A stretch of 64,000 bases of DNA from Natronosalvus sp042663485 (GTDB lineage: Archaea > Halobacteriota > Halobacteria > Halobacteriales > Natrialbaceae), in assembly GCA_042663485.1 (NCBI GenBank), contig JBHTAF010000001.1; one strand, 5' to 3'. Position 1 is the first letter of the stretch. Every line of letters starts with the position of its first letter. Below the pieces are notes generated by a model, which saw nothing but the letters and a program-made list of their open reading frames with translations, ran no database searches and had not been told where the DNA came from. Shown here piece by piece: positions 1 through 9,269 of the stretch. Both the position numbers and the translations under genes were made by a program.

Positions 1-1710
1 GCGCGTCTCGAGGACGCCGCCGTCGGCGCGGGAGTCGGTACCGCCGTCCGCTGCGACTCCGCTCGTTTCGTCGTCCAGGACGACCACGTCGGTCAGCGTC
101 ATCTCGCCGTGGGTCAGCGTCCCGGTCTTGTCGAAGACGACGGTGTCGATCCCACGGACCTGCTCGAGGACGTCGCCACCCTTGAAGAGGACGCCGTTGG
201 TCGCGCTCAACGTGGAGCCGACCATCGTCGCCGCGGGCGTCGCCAACCCGAGCGCGCAGGGACAGGCGATCAACAGCGCGGAGGCGAGCACGACGACCGA
301 GAACTCGAGGACGGGCACGCCGCCCGCGACCGGGCCGCCCCCGACCGGCTCGAGGATGGGGATCCAGGAGCCGATCCAGGCCGAGGCGCCGTGGAGGGCG
401 TCGGGGAACAGCGCCCAGAGGACTGCCCAGACCACGGCGTTGACGATCACCGCCGGGACGAAGTAGGCGCTCACCGTGTCGACCACCCGCTGGATCTCGG
501 GCTGGCGGGACTGGGCCTCCTTGACCCGGTCGACGATCTGTTGCAGAGCCGTCTCGGAGCCGACTTTGGTCGCCTCGACCAGCAGGACACCGTTCTCGTT
601 GATCGTGCTCCCCACGACGTCGTCGCCCTCGCTCTTCTCCACCGGGACGGATTCGCCGGTCAACATCGACTCGTCGACGGCGCTCTGGCCCTCGAGGACG
701 ACGCCGTCGGTCGGAATCCGCTCGCCCGGTCGGACCTTGAGCACGTCGCCGACCCGGACGTCCTCCAGAGGAACCTTCACTTCAGTCCCGTCCCGCACGA
801 CCGTGGCGTCTTCGGCCTCCATCTCGAGGAGTTCCCGCAGGGCGTTGCCCGCCCGCGCCTTCGACCGGACCTCGAGCCAGTTGCCCAGCGTGATGAACCA
901 GAGGATGAACGCGACGGCCTCGAAGTAGAGGTTGCCGGTCAGCCCGATGGTAAGCACGGCCGTCGAGTAGACGTAGCCCGCGAGGGTACCGACGGCGACG
1001 AGGGTGTCCATGTTCGCTCGTCGGTTGTGCGCGAACGCACGATAGGCGCCAACGAGGAACTCGCGGCCGAGGGTCGCCATCATGACCGTCGCGATGGCGA
1101 ACTCGGTCCAGTCGACGACTCCCTCGCCGATTCCGAGCACCTCGTGGAGCGGCGGCACGAGTCCGAGCATCGCGAGCATGATCGGCACGAACGGCAGCGT
1201 GAGCAGGCCGCCCCCGATCACCAGCCGTCGCTGCCGGGCCAGTTCGCGCTCGACGGCGCGCTCGCGCTGGCCCTCGTCTTCCTCGTCCTCGCCGCCCGCA
1301 GGTTCGTACCCCGCCTCCTCGATCGCTCGTCGGATTTCGGCCAGCGAGACGTCCGACGGGTTGTAGCGAATCCGGGCCTCGTCCGAGGCGAAGTTCACGT
1401 CCGCCGCGACGACCCCGGGAAGGGCCTCCGTCGCCTCCTGGACGGTTCCCGAACAGGTTGCACAGGACATCCCCATCACGGGAATCGAGGTGGTTTCGGT
1501 CGCGACCTCGTAGCCCGCGTTCGACACCGCCTCGACGACCTCCTCCAGGCTGACCACGTCGGGGTCGTAGGCGACGACCCCCTCGTCGGTCGCGAAGTTC
1601 GCACTCGCCTCCTCGACTCCCTTGAGATCGCTCAGAGCGTCCTGGACGGTCCCCGAGCACGTCGCACAGGACATCCCGGTGATTTCGAGGTGGGCGCGTC
1701 GTTTCGTCAT
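1..1710 (-). CDS. copA: Heavy-metal (copper-type) translocating P-type ATPase, 3' end outside window
   Basis: P1B-type ATPase that exports soft-metal ions, most likely Cu(I), across the cytoplasmic membrane. The visible 570 residues start at ATG 1710. They contain two heavy-metal-associated domains, each with GMSCATC (cysteines about 15/18 and 83/86), then membrane helices, the actuator-domain TGES motif, the metal-site CPC (about 483-485, in ACPCALG) and the phosphorylation motif DKTGTLT (Asp about 527). The ATP-binding lobe lies beyond the window edge, so the gene is partial only because of the cut. The doubled CxxC domains plus CPC favour copper over zinc or cadmium, but specificity is inferred. 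No partner chaperone or regulator is visible downstream. Confidence 0.95.
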   Translation of the reverse strand, partial: MTKRRAHLEITGMSCATCSGTVQDALSDLKGVEEASANFATDEGVVAYDPDVVSLEEVVEAVSNAGYEVATETTSIPVMGMSCATCSGTVQEATEALPGVVAADVNFASDEARIRYNPSDVSLAEIRRAIEEAGYEPAGGEDEEDEGQRERAVERELARQRRLVIGGGLLTLPFVPIMLAMLGLVPPLHEVLGIGEGVVDWTEFAIATVMMATLGREFLVGAYRAFAHNRRANMDTLVAVGTLAGYVYSTAVLTIGLTGNLYFEAVAFILWFITLGNWLEVRSKARAGNALRELLEMEAEDATVVRDGTEVKVPLEDVRVGDVLKVRPGERIPTDGVVLEGQSAVDESMLTGESVPVEKSEGDDVVGSTINENGVLLVEATKVGSETALQQIVDRVKEAQSRQPEIQRVVDTVSAYFVPAVIVNAVVWAVLWALFPDALHGASAWIGSWIPILEPVGGGPVAGGVPVLEFSVVVLASALLIACPCALGLATPAATMVGSTLSATNGVLFKGGDVLEQVRGIDTVVFDKTGTLTHGEMTLTDVVVLDDETSGVAADGGTDSRADGGVLETR

Positions 1711-1898
1711 GGTGGAGACTACGGGTTACGTGTTCAAGCGAGTTGTGCCTTTCAATTACACGTTATTCCACCATCCGAATTTCGATTGTAAACCACCACT
1801 CCCGGTGGATTGATGAAGTGAAAGTGAACGAGCCACTCGTCGTCTCGAAAACGAATCCGCCGCTCGAAGACCACAGCGAGCGAAATCACGCGACTGGG

Positions 1899-3302
1899 CT
1901 ACATCGATTCCTCATCCGACCCGAGTTCCTCGGCTCCTTTGAGTACTACCTGGTCGTCGGTCACGCGCTCGATTTCGTTGGCCTCAACGGGGAAGTCGTC
2001 GTCGTTGACGTTGCCCCAGTCGAGCGCGGCTTTGATCTTCTCGGTGATCCCCGGGTGGGCATCGACGTACATCGTTTCGCCGCCGTCTTCGACGTCGGTA
2101 ACCATTCCGAGTTCCTCGCCCGCGGTGTCGACGACCGCTTTTCCGATTTCGTCGTCGGAGAGGGTTACTCGCTCGGCCCCCTCCGTAAATTCACCTTCAG
2201 AGGCCCCCATCGGTTCTCCTTCGGTAGCCCCCATCGATTCCCCTTCAGCACCCTCGACGACCCCGTCCTCGGTCGTGCCGGTCGGCATCGTTCCGGATTC
2301 CTCGGTAACGATGTCCTCAGTGTGAACGGTCTCCATCGCCAGGAGTTCGCCTCCGGTCACGTCGGCGTACAGGCGCTTCCGGTCGACCACCTCATCCTCG
2401 ACGACGTGTTCGCGGGTGAAGTAGGTGTGAATTCGGTCGTCTTCGCTCACCTCGGATTCGATCTCGTACTCCGTGAGCACGTTGTCGGTCGACACGTCGA
2501 CGTCGAGAAGATTGCTCTCGGCGATTGTGCGCTGGAGTCCCTCGATATCGATGTCGCGGTCCTCGACGGTGTCGGTTTCAACCACATCGGTGCCCGCGAC
2601 GTGGCTCTCGACCGTGAATCGTTCGGTGAACTCGCGAGTGACCGACCACATCTCCTCGACATCGAGTTCGACGGAGTACGGGACGTCAGTAGTGGACTCG
2701 ATGGAACCTACCTCGGTGTCTGCGGGCGCGGACTCTGACTCCATGCGACCGACCGCGTCGTAGTAGCGGTCCTCGTCGAACCAGTCCGCGTGATCATGCT
2801 CACCCGCTCCTTCCTCGACGAGTGTACAGCCCGTACACTCGCGTTGCAGGAGTTCGACGTCGACCACGCTCTCGTCGACCACCTCGGTGTCGACGAGTTC
2901 ACTCTCGATACTCGTCTCCTCGACGACGACGCTCTCGACGACGGTGGTCTCGGTAATCTCCGTCGTCACCGTCTCGCCCTCGAGAAGGCGCTCTTTCAGG
3001 TCCTCGCGATCGATGCTGCTTCGCGTGAGAGCCTCGTCGCGACGGATCACTTCGAATGGTTCGGACGCCTCCGCGCCGTGGTAGATTACCACCTGGTCGC
3101 CCTCCTCCAGTCGGCCGAAGAACTCGTCCCACTCGACCGACTCGTGGGATCCCATCGTCTCGGACTCCGGGAGGATGCGGTAGCGATCCGGTTCGTCCTC
3201 ATGTCGAGCGGGCGTCGCAGCGTGTTCGTCCGCCCAGCGGCGGATCGTCTCTCGGTCTGCCGACAATCGACTCTCCTGGGGTTGGTCTGTGGGTTCGTCC
3301 AT
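1899..3302 (-). CDS. Acidic DUF2382/PRC-barrel-like stress-type protein
   Basis: A 467-residue, extremely Glu/Asp-rich protein. The middle is built from repeated beta-rich segments of the type TRE-x-V-x-E-x-x-V-x-T-x-x-V-x-x, followed by a short Met/Gly/Glu repeat (MGATEGE-, MGASEGE-like). The C-terminal 80 residues resemble a PRC-barrel-like module (IGKAVVDTAGEELGMVTDV). ATG 3302 was chosen over an in-frame upstream GTG at 3356 because GAAGGTGTT lies just before it and the extra 18 residues look non-coding. It is a monocistronic gene between copA and hisG. A PRC-barrel would suggest a binding or scaffold role. The function is unknown and the domain naming is from pattern only. Confidence 0.75.
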   Translation of the reverse strand: MDEPTDQPQESRLSADRETIRRWADEHAATPARHEDEPDRYRILPESETMGSHESVEWDEFFGRLEEGDQVVIYHGAEASEPFEVIRRDEALTRSSIDREDLKERLLEGETVTTEITETTVVESVVVEETSIESELVDTEVVDESVVDVELLQRECTGCTLVEEGAGEHDHADWFDEDRYYDAVGRMESESAPADTEVGSIESTTDVPYSVELDVEEMWSVTREFTERFTVESHVAGTDVVETDTVEDRDIDIEGLQRTIAESNLLDVDVSTDNVLTEYEIESEVSEDDRIHTYFTREHVVEDEVVDRKRLYADVTGGELLAMETVHTEDIVTEESGTMPTGTTEDGVVEGAEGESMGATEGEPMGASEGEFTEGAERVTLSDDEIGKAVVDTAGEELGMVTDVEDGGETMYVDAHPGITEKIKAALDWGNVNDDDFPVEANEIERVTDDQVVLKGAEELGSDEESM

Positions 3303-3776
3303 AACACCTTCGGGATGCACGGTCGGAGGTAAAGCGAGGCGGATCGTTTCACCCACAGATTGATATTAGAAAGTGGTAACTGACGGGCGCCATCAGCTAC
3401 GAGCGGGTAAACATACGCTTACCGATCGGAATTGGGGAATGGAGTCACTGGAGCGGCCGTACCGGTGCCTGCTTCGAAACGGATGAACCCTATATCGCCC
3501 GCTTCGCTCGAGTATTTTCCGAGACGATCCAGCGGAATCTCAATCGTAGATTAGTTTCCAGGTTTCGACAATCGACTGTACACCTTCGGCTCACTTCCCA
3601 CTCAGTTTTCGTTTACCTTCAGTAATTAGTGAACTCGAGAGCCGATTCCCGGAATCGGACTAATCGAGCTGGCGATTTCTCGGTCGGCTCAAGACGAGCG
3701 ACCTCTTCTGGGTCGAGCAATCGCGGAGCGGTTTCGATGGAAAGACAGTTCCCACCGCGCTCCCAATAGCCCGTAA
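3303..3776. other. Non-coding stretch between the acidic protein and hisG
   Basis: About 470 bases with no convincing gene. It is less GC-rich than its flanks and must carry the promoters of the two divergent neighbours. AT-rich TATA-like patches occur near 3360-3370 (gatattag) and near 3605-3640. I see no repeat or RNA structure. Confidence 0.6.
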
Positions 3777-4631
3777 ATGCGTCTCGCCGTCCCCAACAAG
3801 GGCCGCCTGCACGACCCGACGATCGACCTCCTCGAGCGGGCCGGCCTCCACCTCGAGAACGGCGCCGCCAGGAAGCTCTACGCCGACACCGTCGACCCCG
3901 AGGTCACCATCCTCTTCGCCCGGGCCGCGGACATCCCCGAGTACGTCGCCGACGGCGCGGCCGACCTCGGGATCACTGGCTACGACCAGTACCGGGAAGC
4001 CGACGTCGCCACCGTCTCGGAACTGCTCGACCTCGAATTCGGCCGCTGTCGACTCGTGCTCGCGGCTCCCGAGGACGGCGACATCGCGTCCGTCGAGGAC
4101 CTGGCGGGCAAGACCGTCGCCACGGAGTTCCCGACCGTCACCCGGCAGTTCTTCGACGAGCGCGGCCTCGAGCCCTCCATCGTCGAGGTCACGGGCGCGA
4201 CGGAGTTGACGCCCCACGTCGAGATGGCCGACGCCATCGTCGACATCACGAGCACGGGGACGACCCTGAAGATGAACCGCCTCGCCGTCATCGAGGAGGT
4301 CCTCTCGAGTTCCGTCCACCTGTTCGCCCGCGAGGACGTCCTCGAGGAGCCCAAAGTACAGGAAATTCGAACCGCGCTCTCCTCGGTGCTGGCCGCCGAC
4401 GGCAAGCGCTACCTGATGATGAACGTCCCCAGAGACCGACTCGAGGACGTCCGCGAAGTCATCCCCGGCATGGGCGGCCCAACGATCATGGACATCGCCA
4501 ACGGCGGCGGCGAGTCAGTCGCCGTCCACGCTGTCGTCGACGAACGCGAGGTGTTCGAGACCATCACCGAAGTGAAGAACGCCGGCGCGAGCGACATCCT
4601 GGTCACCGAGATCGAACGGCTGGTCGAGTAG
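3777..4631 (+). CDS. hisG: ATP phosphoribosyltransferase, long HisG form
   Basis: First enzyme of histidine biosynthesis: it joins ATP and PRPP to give phosphoribosyl-ATP. At 284 residues it matches the long form, which has a C-terminal ACT-like regulatory domain (about 210-284) that senses histidine. Visible features are the N-terminal MRLAVPNKGRLHDPT, the GITGYDQY region, and the PRPP-binding segment VDITSTGTTLKMN (about 157-169). It starts at ATG 3777 and stands alone; other his genes are not in the window, as is common in haloarchaea where the pathway is scattered. The function is secure. Confidence 0.97.
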   Translation: MRLAVPNKGRLHDPTIDLLERAGLHLENGAARKLYADTVDPEVTILFARAADIPEYVADGAADLGITGYDQYREADVATVSELLDLEFGRCRLVLAAPEDGDIASVEDLAGKTVATEFPTVTRQFFDERGLEPSIVEVTGATELTPHVEMADAIVDITSTGTTLKMNRLAVIEEVLSSSVHLFAREDVLEEPKVQEIRTALSSVLAADGKRYLMMNVPRDRLEDVREVIPGMGGPTIMDIANGGGESVAVHAVVDEREVFETITEVKNAGASDILVTEIERLVE

Positions 4632-4735
4632 GGCTCCGCTCGAGGGACGAGAATCCCCGCTCGAACGTGGTCGCGAAATAGCGACGATGCGGCAGGTTCA
4701 GAACGTTCATTGTCCCGCTCCCACATCCTCAACCA

Positions 4736-6418
4736 GTGAGCGACGAGTCAGACGCCTCGAGCGACCGGCCAGCCGCGGACGTCGACGGCGGCGTGGACGT
4801 CGAGGACGATAGCAACCCTGACGACGCCCCTGCCGACCCCACTCCCGTCGACACCAGCGCCTCGATCACCGAGGGCAGCCTCGTCCGACCGCTCTTTCGC
4901 CTCGCCTGGCCCATCGTCGTCATCCAGCTACTGCAGGTCACCTACAACGTCGTCGACACCCTCTACCTCGGCCGGCTCTCCGCCGAGGCCGTCGGCGCGA
5001 TCAGCCTCGCCTTTCCGCTGATATTCTTGCTCATCGCCATCGCTGGCGGCTTCACCACCGCCGGTGCGATTCTCGTCGCCCAGTACACCGGCGCGAAAGG
5101 GAATCGATCCGCGGGGCTCGTCGCCGGCCAGACCCTCTCGTTCGTCGGCCTCCTCTCGGTGTTCATCGGCATCGGCGGCTACTTCTACACCCGCCCCGCC
5201 CTCGAGCTCCTGCCCAGCGACCAGGAGACCGCCGCGTCGGTGATTCCGCTGGCCGCAGACTACATGGAGGTCATCTTTCTCGGCATCCCTCTCATGTTCG
5301 GCTTCTTCGTCTTCTCGGCGCTCATGCGCGGCTACGGCGACACCCGAACCCCGATGCTCGTGATGGTCGTCTCCGTCTTCCTCAACGTCCTGCTCGACCC
5401 GTTCTTCATCTTCGGGTTCGCCGACAACCCCCTGTTCGTCTGGCTCAACCTCGAGGGCCTCGAGGCCGCCCTCTACGGCCTTACCGGCTTTTCTGGTCTG
5501 GGGATCCAGGGCGCCGCACTCGCGACGATCGCCGCCCGCGGCGTCGCGACCGTGATGGGCCTGTGGATCCTCTTCACCACCGCGAGCGGGCCGGCCGTGC
5601 GCCTCGAGCACCTCCCACTGGACCGCGAGATCATTGGGGACATCGTTCGCCTCGGCGTGCCGAGCACGGTCGAACAGACCACGAGCGCGATGGCCATGAT
5701 CACGCTCACCGCCATGATCGTCACGTTCTCGCCGCCGGTGGTCGCCGCCTACGGCCTGGGCAACCGGCTGATCTCGCTCGTCTTCCTGCCCGCGATGGGG
5801 CTCGGCCGCGCCATCGACACCATGGTCGGCCAGAACCTCGGTGCCGACCGGAGCGACCGCGCCGAACGCTCGGTCTGGCTCGCCGCCTCGACCGGCGCCG
5901 GCGTAATGGTCGTCGTCGCCGTGATCGCCGTCGCCTTCACCGAACCCATCGTCAGCGTCTTCCTCGGCGACGTCCCCGACGCCCCCGCGACCATCGCCTA
6001 CGGCGTCGAGTACGTCCGCATCCGCTCTGTCGAGTTCGCCTTTATCGGTGTCTCACAGGTGATCCTCGGCGCCTTCCGCGGCGCCGGGAACACGAAGACC
6101 GCGATGGTCATCTCGATGCTCACCCTCTGGGTCGGCCGCGTCGCGAGCGTGCTCGTGCTGGCGTTCTCCTGGTCGATCACGGTTCCCGGCGTCGGGGTCA
6201 CCCTCGCCGCCCTCGGCTGGGGCGAAACCGGCGTCTGGGTCGGGATGGCCCTGGGGAACGTCCTCGGCGCCACCGTGGGGGTCGCCTGGTTCACCCGCGG
6301 GACCTGGAAGGAGAAGTACATCGACGACGTCGAGGTGGTGGACGACGCGAACGCGATCGAAGAGGACCTCGAGGATGAGGCCGAAGTCGAGGCGACGGCT
6401 CCTCGAGGCGAAGACTAG
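4736..6418 (+). CDS. MATE family efflux transporter
   Basis: Twelve-helix multidrug and toxic-compound extrusion protein that exports organic cations using an ion gradient. The 560 residues begin with a 50-residue acidic cytoplasmic tail, then two pseudo-symmetric MatE halves. The first half opens with the hydrophobic run PLFRLAWPIVVIQLLQVTYN and contains the family-type VDTLYLGRLSAEAVGAISLA segment. An acidic tail closes the protein. The start is GTG 4736 with no ATG alternative before the first helix. The gene lies 105 bases after hisG in the same direction but is probably an independent unit. The substrate cannot be read from sequence. Confidence 0.93.
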   Translation: MSDESDASSDRPAADVDGGVDVEDDSNPDDAPADPTPVDTSASITEGSLVRPLFRLAWPIVVIQLLQVTYNVVDTLYLGRLSAEAVGAISLAFPLIFLLIAIAGGFTTAGAILVAQYTGAKGNRSAGLVAGQTLSFVGLLSVFIGIGGYFYTRPALELLPSDQETAASVIPLAADYMEVIFLGIPLMFGFFVFSALMRGYGDTRTPMLVMVVSVFLNVLLDPFFIFGFADNPLFVWLNLEGLEAALYGLTGFSGLGIQGAALATIAARGVATVMGLWILFTTASGPAVRLEHLPLDREIIGDIVRLGVPSTVEQTTSAMAMITLTAMIVTFSPPVVAAYGLGNRLISLVFLPAMGLGRAIDTMVGQNLGADRSDRAERSVWLAASTGAGVMVVVAVIAVAFTEPIVSVFLGDVPDAPATIAYGVEYVRIRSVEFAFIGVSQVILGAFRGAGNTKTAMVISMLTLWVGRVASVLVLAFSWSITVPGVGVTLAALGWGETGVWVGMALGNVLGATVGVAWFTRGTWKEKYIDDVEVVDDANAIEEDLEDEAEVEATAPRGED

Positions 6419-6463
6419 CCACGACAGAAACATTATACGGCCGTAGTCAATCTATACCGACGA

Positions 6464-6536
6464 GGGCGCGTAGCTCAGTGGACAGAGTCCTTGGTTCCGG
6501 ACCAAGATGTCGCGGGTTCAAATCCCGTCGCGCCCG
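6464..6536 (+). tRNA. tRNA-Arg (anticodon CCG)
   Basis: A complete cloverleaf. The acceptor stem pairs 6464-6470 (gggcgcg) with 6529-6535 (cgcgccc). The anticodon stem CTTGG/CCAAG encloses the loop ttccgga, with anticodon CCG at 6497-6499, reading CGG. The T arm is gcggg-ttcaaat-cccgt, with discriminator G at 6536 and no encoded CCA. A TATA-like element lies about 30 bases upstream. The AT-richer island with integrase debris starts immediately downstream, so this tRNA is a plausible integration site, although I did not find a convincing second copy of its 3' end. Confidence 0.96.
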
Positions 6537-6866
6537 TTCGAGTTCTGAACGGTGCAGATTCGATAGACGGCGCCGATGCGTTTATAACCCAAGCGCTGTC
6601 TGCGCGAAAGAGTTCGTTCGTTTTTCGAACGGGGGTCGGCATCATCGTGCGATTCGCTAAGAGCTAAATCACAAGGGTCGGGCATAATTGTTCCGGGCGA
6701 CCTTGGTAAGGGTGAGGGTTCGGGTTCAATTTCTGTCTGGGATTTCTACCCTCCACAACACACCAGAGACGCGTAACTGCTCGAGGTCTTCGTCCGTTTT
6801 AATTCCGTTTTGTTATCTCCTTTCTGCGATCTGGTGGTTTCTACGACGCCCTTTCGAGCGTGATGC

Positions 6867-7298
6867 TTGGCCCACCGTCCGAAGGTTACCTCGAGGACGG
6901 CCAGGTCCTTACCGGGCCTGGAAGTATCGCGAATCCGTGCACTCGTTGAGAGCGCCGAGTACGGCATCGAGAGCTACGCCGAGCGGATTCAGCATATCAT
7001 GGGGCTGGCGGATCACGTCGCCGAGTGCTCCCCGTTCCAGAAGTGGCTGGCTGAGCACGGCGCCGAACTCGAGTTCGACCAGGAAGGCGAACCGAAGCGG
7101 CTCCGATTCGACACGATCCTGTCGACGCTGAAAGCCTCAAGCTTCGAGAGCGCCCACGAAGTCGCCCGCGAGGCGATTGAGAAGTGGCGCCACTCAGGGA
7201 ACGACCCAGCATTGTTCTCGAGAATCCGATGCTGTGGCGGACGCCTGGGGGGAGACACGGAAACGCGACCGGTCGGACGACTCGCGCCCGACTGGTAG
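6867..7298 (+). CDS. Hypothetical protein, possibly a truncated remnant
   Basis: An open frame of 143 codons with haloarchaeal codon use. From about residue 25 it reads like a real helical, acidic protein (ALVESAEYGIESYAER..., HVAECSPFQKWLAEHG). The only start that keeps the whole frame is TTG 6867, and the first 20 residues and the Cys/Arg/Gly-rich tail look non-native, as if both ends were frameshifted. I do not recognise the family. Its position at the tRNA-proximal edge of the island suggests debris of an earlier insertion. Confidence 0.35.
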   Translation: MAHRPKVTSRTARSLPGLEVSRIRALVESAEYGIESYAERIQHIMGLADHVAECSPFQKWLAEHGAELEFDQEGEPKRLRFDTILSTLKASSFESAHEVAREAIEKWRHSGNDPALFSRIRCCGGRLGGDTETRPVGRLAPDW

Positions 7299-7399
7299 AG
7301 CGGCCCTCGTGAGTGGCGACACTCCTTCGTGACTTCTTTTCAGCAATTAAGATATTAATCAATATGTGTGTGTGCAACTTCAGTTGTATTCCGGTCCTC

Positions 7400-7520
7400 G
7401 AGGGGTCGGGCTCCGCTACGATCGGGTCGGAGCCTTGGTAGGGTCGATTCGCGCTGCGCGCAAACGCCCCTTGAGGCGTATCCCCAAGGGGACAAAGCCA
7501 AAAAATTACAACGCCCCCGC
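7400..7520 (+). ncRNA. Candidate structured non-coding region with two hairpins and an ACAAAGC-A-rich tail
   Basis: Two clear hairpins follow each other: GGCTCCG (7409-7415) with CGGAGCC (7428-7434), and CCCCTTG (7467-7473) with CAAGGGG (7485-7491). An A-rich tail, acaaagccaaaaaatt, follows. A closely similar tail (ggaacaaagcaaaaaac) recurs near 10028 in another non-coding stretch of the island. No open frame explains the conservation. The strand is assigned only from the position of the tail. This could be a small RNA or remains of a mobile element end. Confidence 0.3.
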
Positions 7521-7687
7521 CCCGCCTCCGCACGCAGATCTCCAGTTGAAGCACACGAAATAGGGGGCTGGCTTCACTGAATGTATGTAGTACTTAGATC
7601 GACTTGAGCTACCTAACCAACTGAGGTTGCACCCACTCCAACTAAAGTTTAGAAGATTTTATATGTATACATGGTTTTGTCTTCGCT

Positions 7688-7974
7688 GGATAGGGGCACG
7701 GTGAGGACGATTTTCTCACCAAGCCTTTAATGAGTTAGAGACATCCCTATATGCCCTAATATTAACCCCTATAGGTGGCCCTATGGTTGGGAGCGATTTT
7801 GGTATATAAGTGAATCGGTGATTTCGAATCCTGAATCGAAAGCCCCGCCCCACCGATTTAAGTCCGGTATTCGAGTGATTAATGATTTCCTACCGACTAG
7901 TGCTAGATGTTTAAGTGCCACCAACCACTATGAGTCTATTAAGGATTGACACGCCCGTCCCCGTGCCCCTATCC
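7688..7974. repeat. MITE-like element with 14-bp perfect terminal inverted repeats
   Basis: GGATAGGGGCACGG (7688-7701) is the exact reverse complement of CCGTGCCCCTATCC (7961-7974), and the match continues imperfectly inward. The 287-bp unit holds no gene. It contains a GGTGAG...CTCACC hairpin at its left end and a run of four CCCTA-type blocks between about 7742 and 7785 (ccctatatg, ccctaatatt, cccctatagg, ccctatgg) spaced about 11-15 bases apart. Non-autonomous transposon (MITE) is the simplest reading. Iteron-like repeats make a small replication or regulatory site a second option. Confidence 0.5.
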
Positions 7975-8059
7975 ACCGCTTCCGCGCGATCGCGACAAAT
8001 AGTTCGGCGGAATCGGCAGGCCGTGGACAAAGTTAGTCCGAGGAGCATGAGCGTTAATC

Positions 8060-9247
8060 ATGCATACCCGACACATGGATATTGAGACGATTGATTTCGA
8101 TGGCGACTCGCTGTCGACACGGAAAGTGGTTGATGTACAGTCTAAGCAGTTTAACACGCCAGTTAAAGCTCTTCAGGCCGGCAAACTCCGGGCATCTGAA
8201 ACGGTTTCTCCATTCGCTCGTGGAGTCGTTGAGATATATCGAAGGGTAGACGCTGCAGCTCTGGAAAATTCCCAAGGTGAATGGACCGGCTTGGCAGATG
8301 GGCTGAAACGACAGCTGAAGGACGCACGAGATAATGAGTTCGTGGTCCCCTTCATCGAATATGACGATACTGCCGACCTTGAACTCGAACACGCAAAAGA
8401 AATTGCAAAACTGCAGACTAACTATGGGGATATACTCACGGTCCCACTGATGGTACCCCTTGTCAAGGCTGCAGACGATGGTGATGATCGGGAAACGTCC
8501 CATGTCTCAGACATCATCCAGAATACGCGTGTGTACCTCGAGGCTATCGAAGAGTTACAGATTAGCAAACCGGTGATGGGCGTAATCCCACCAATCAGCG
8601 AGGACTGTACACGAGTACTCGTAGAACTGTATGCAGAGAATGATCTTCGAGCATATTGCGTAGACTTCAGTCGACGCTCACCGATGGCCAAAGCCCAGAT
8701 CGATAATGTCATAAATCCAATGATGCAGTACCTCACCGGATATAGTATCCGTGAGGAAAGTCTCATCTACGCGGTCAACGCGTACAATAGCCGTCCAGCA
8801 AAAGACGGTCGACGAACTGCTGACGCAATGTACGCGTACACGCTCGGGTTCGATATCGTAGGAGATAACCACATCGCACCAAACGTCCCAAAAGAAGTCC
8901 TCGAAGAATGGGCTAAACAAGGTGAAGAAGACGAGATTACAATGAGATTGTTCGATGCCGAGACAGTCTCGATCGTCGATGTTGAGGTTGGTGATCTAGA
9001 CGACTTCCTTCCCCCAGAGGCGGATCTTTCAGTTGAACGAATCCAAGACCGGATCTCGAAAAACCAGAATGAAAAATACCGGTTCAGGAATCTCATTAAT
9101 ACTGAACTAATCAGTCTCTATCTCGAATCAGAAGGCGGGGTTGACCCCCGTAAAATATTCGTTGAACTTGACGAGGGTGAGTATACGTTGGATTCTGATC
9201 TTGAGAGGGTTCGGCAATTAACTGCCGAAGTGAGAAGTAGCGAGTAA
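8060..9247 (+). CDS. Orphan protein with TIM-barrel-like pattern
   Basis: 395 residues; ATG 8075 (MDIETID) is an alternative start. The sequence alternates hydrophobic strands and amphipathic helices as in a beta/alpha barrel (VVPFIEY, ILTVPLMVPLV, PVMGVIPPI, AYCVDFS, IYAVNAYN, FDIVGDNHI). The early segment QFNTPVKALQAG weakly recalls the substrate-site entry of tRNA-guanine transglycosylase-type barrels, but the Cys/His zinc site of that family is not visible, so I do not assign the function. Codon use is less biased than backbone genes. It stands alone after the MITE-like element. Confidence 0.7.
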   Translation: MHTRHMDIETIDFDGDSLSTRKVVDVQSKQFNTPVKALQAGKLRASETVSPFARGVVEIYRRVDAAALENSQGEWTGLADGLKRQLKDARDNEFVVPFIEYDDTADLELEHAKEIAKLQTNYGDILTVPLMVPLVKAADDGDDRETSHVSDIIQNTRVYLEAIEELQISKPVMGVIPPISEDCTRVLVELYAENDLRAYCVDFSRRSPMAKAQIDNVINPMMQYLTGYSIREESLIYAVNAYNSRPAKDGRRTADAMYAYTLGFDIVGDNHIAPNVPKEVLEEWAKQGEEDEITMRLFDAETVSIVDVEVGDLDDFLPPEADLSVERIQDRISKNQNEKYRFRNLINTELISLYLESEGGVDPRKIFVELDEGEYTLDSDLERVRQLTAEVRSSE

Positions 9248-9269
9248 AGGCAGTGCCTCTTAGCTAATT

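Noticed and set aside
109..1791. Long plus-strand frame over the copper ATPase
   Set aside because: Antisense shadow; the minus strand encodes CPC, DKTGTLT and two CxxC metal domains.
6690..6745. Second tRNA or attachment-site copy near gggttcaat
   Set aside because: Only the T-loop-like bases resemble tRNA-Arg; stems are not maintained and the match is too short.
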